From: an uncultured Parasutterella sp.
GTDB lineage: Bacteria > Pseudomonadota > Gammaproteobacteria > Burkholderiales > Burkholderiaceae_F
NCBI GenBank assembly: GCA_900766055.1
Contig: CAAFTZ010000152.1
Span: forward strand, 1-5,240
Length of the DNA stretch: 5,240 nt
Reading direction: 5' to 3'
The notes under the pieces were generated by a model. The model saw only the letters and a list, made by a program, of their open reading frames with translations, was not told where the DNA came from and ran no database searches. Of the stretch, positions 4,873 through 5,240 are shown piece by piece; positions within the stretch are counted from its first letter, which is position 1; the number at the start of each line of letters is the position of its first letter. The translations under genes were made by a program, and so were the position numbers.

Positions 4873-5240
4873 ATAAGTAATTTTTTCTTTCTTTTTGGAG
4901 CGACAAATAACTTACTTAGATTCCATTAACACTTTAATCTTAGTTTGTTGATACCAATTCACGAACGACCTTTGTTAATTTGATTAAATAAAAATTAAGA
5001 GAAAAATTAAAACACCCCAAAGAGTTCTCTCCTTCGATTGAAATTCGGTTGTTTTCTCTAAGCATCGAAACAAAATCATAGAAAAGGCTGTTGTAAAAAT
5101 CATACAAAGATAATTTAGAAATTACATTTAATTAAATATAAGTAGCTGAATTCTATTGAAAATGGGATTAAAAAGAATGTGATAAAGAAAGGAGAAGAGG
5201 GGAAAACACTAATAACTTTAAGTTGTCGAAACGAGAAATA

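Larger units (their letters stand above)
4110..5240. other. Long AT-rich region without a recognisable gene
   Basis: About 1.1 kb with stops frequent in all frames on both strands. I see no coding region, tRNA or mobile-element end. A few inverted repeats stand out: 4330-4364 (nine pairs with one bulge), a 12-base palindrome CTTTAATTAAAG at 4484-4495, and a compound structure at 4816-4872. It may be a promoter or regulatory zone for something outside the window, or decayed DNA. The low GC contrasts with both the genes and the RNA block. Confidence 0.5.

Overview
The window is bacterial in style: compact leftward genes, a Shine-Dalgarno site, an overlapping gene pair and intrinsic terminators. 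The sequence does not show which lineage it comes from. Neither protein is recognised, and there is no rRNA, tRNA, transposase or phage hallmark to anchor it. The coding part has moderate GC, while the intergenic DNA on either side of the central RNA-like block is clearly AT-rich.

Layout, right to left, since everything supportable reads on the minus strand. (1) 4110-5240 is AT-rich and without a credible gene; it holds two or three modest inverted repeats. (2) About 4075 down to 2857 is a more GC-rich block of about 1.2 kb with no convincing reading frame. It is packed with inverted repeats that nest into three-way junctions. Read on the minus strand, at least four hairpins are capped by GNRA tetraloops (three GAAA, one GUGA). 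The block ends in a hairpin followed by six U residues, with a second terminator-like hairpin just behind it. I interpret it as a very large, highly structured noncoding RNA. (3) 2397-2825 is an AT-rich spacer that probably holds the promoter and leader of the next gene. (4) 2384-1068 encodes a 438-residue protein of unknown function. (5) 1075 to the left edge encodes at least 358 residues of a second unknown protein, cut off by the window. Its start overlaps the end of the preceding gene by 8 bases, so the two are almost certainly one operon.

The large RNA and the two-gene operon lie in the same orientation. The tandem terminators suggest that the RNA is normally made as a separate transcript rather than as a leader of the operon. 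A functional link, such as an RNA scaffold with partner proteins, is only an inference from adjacency. Testing it needs homologues showing whether RNA and genes stay together. The two most valuable follow-ups are covariance analysis of 2857-4080 and profile or structure searches with the two proteins.
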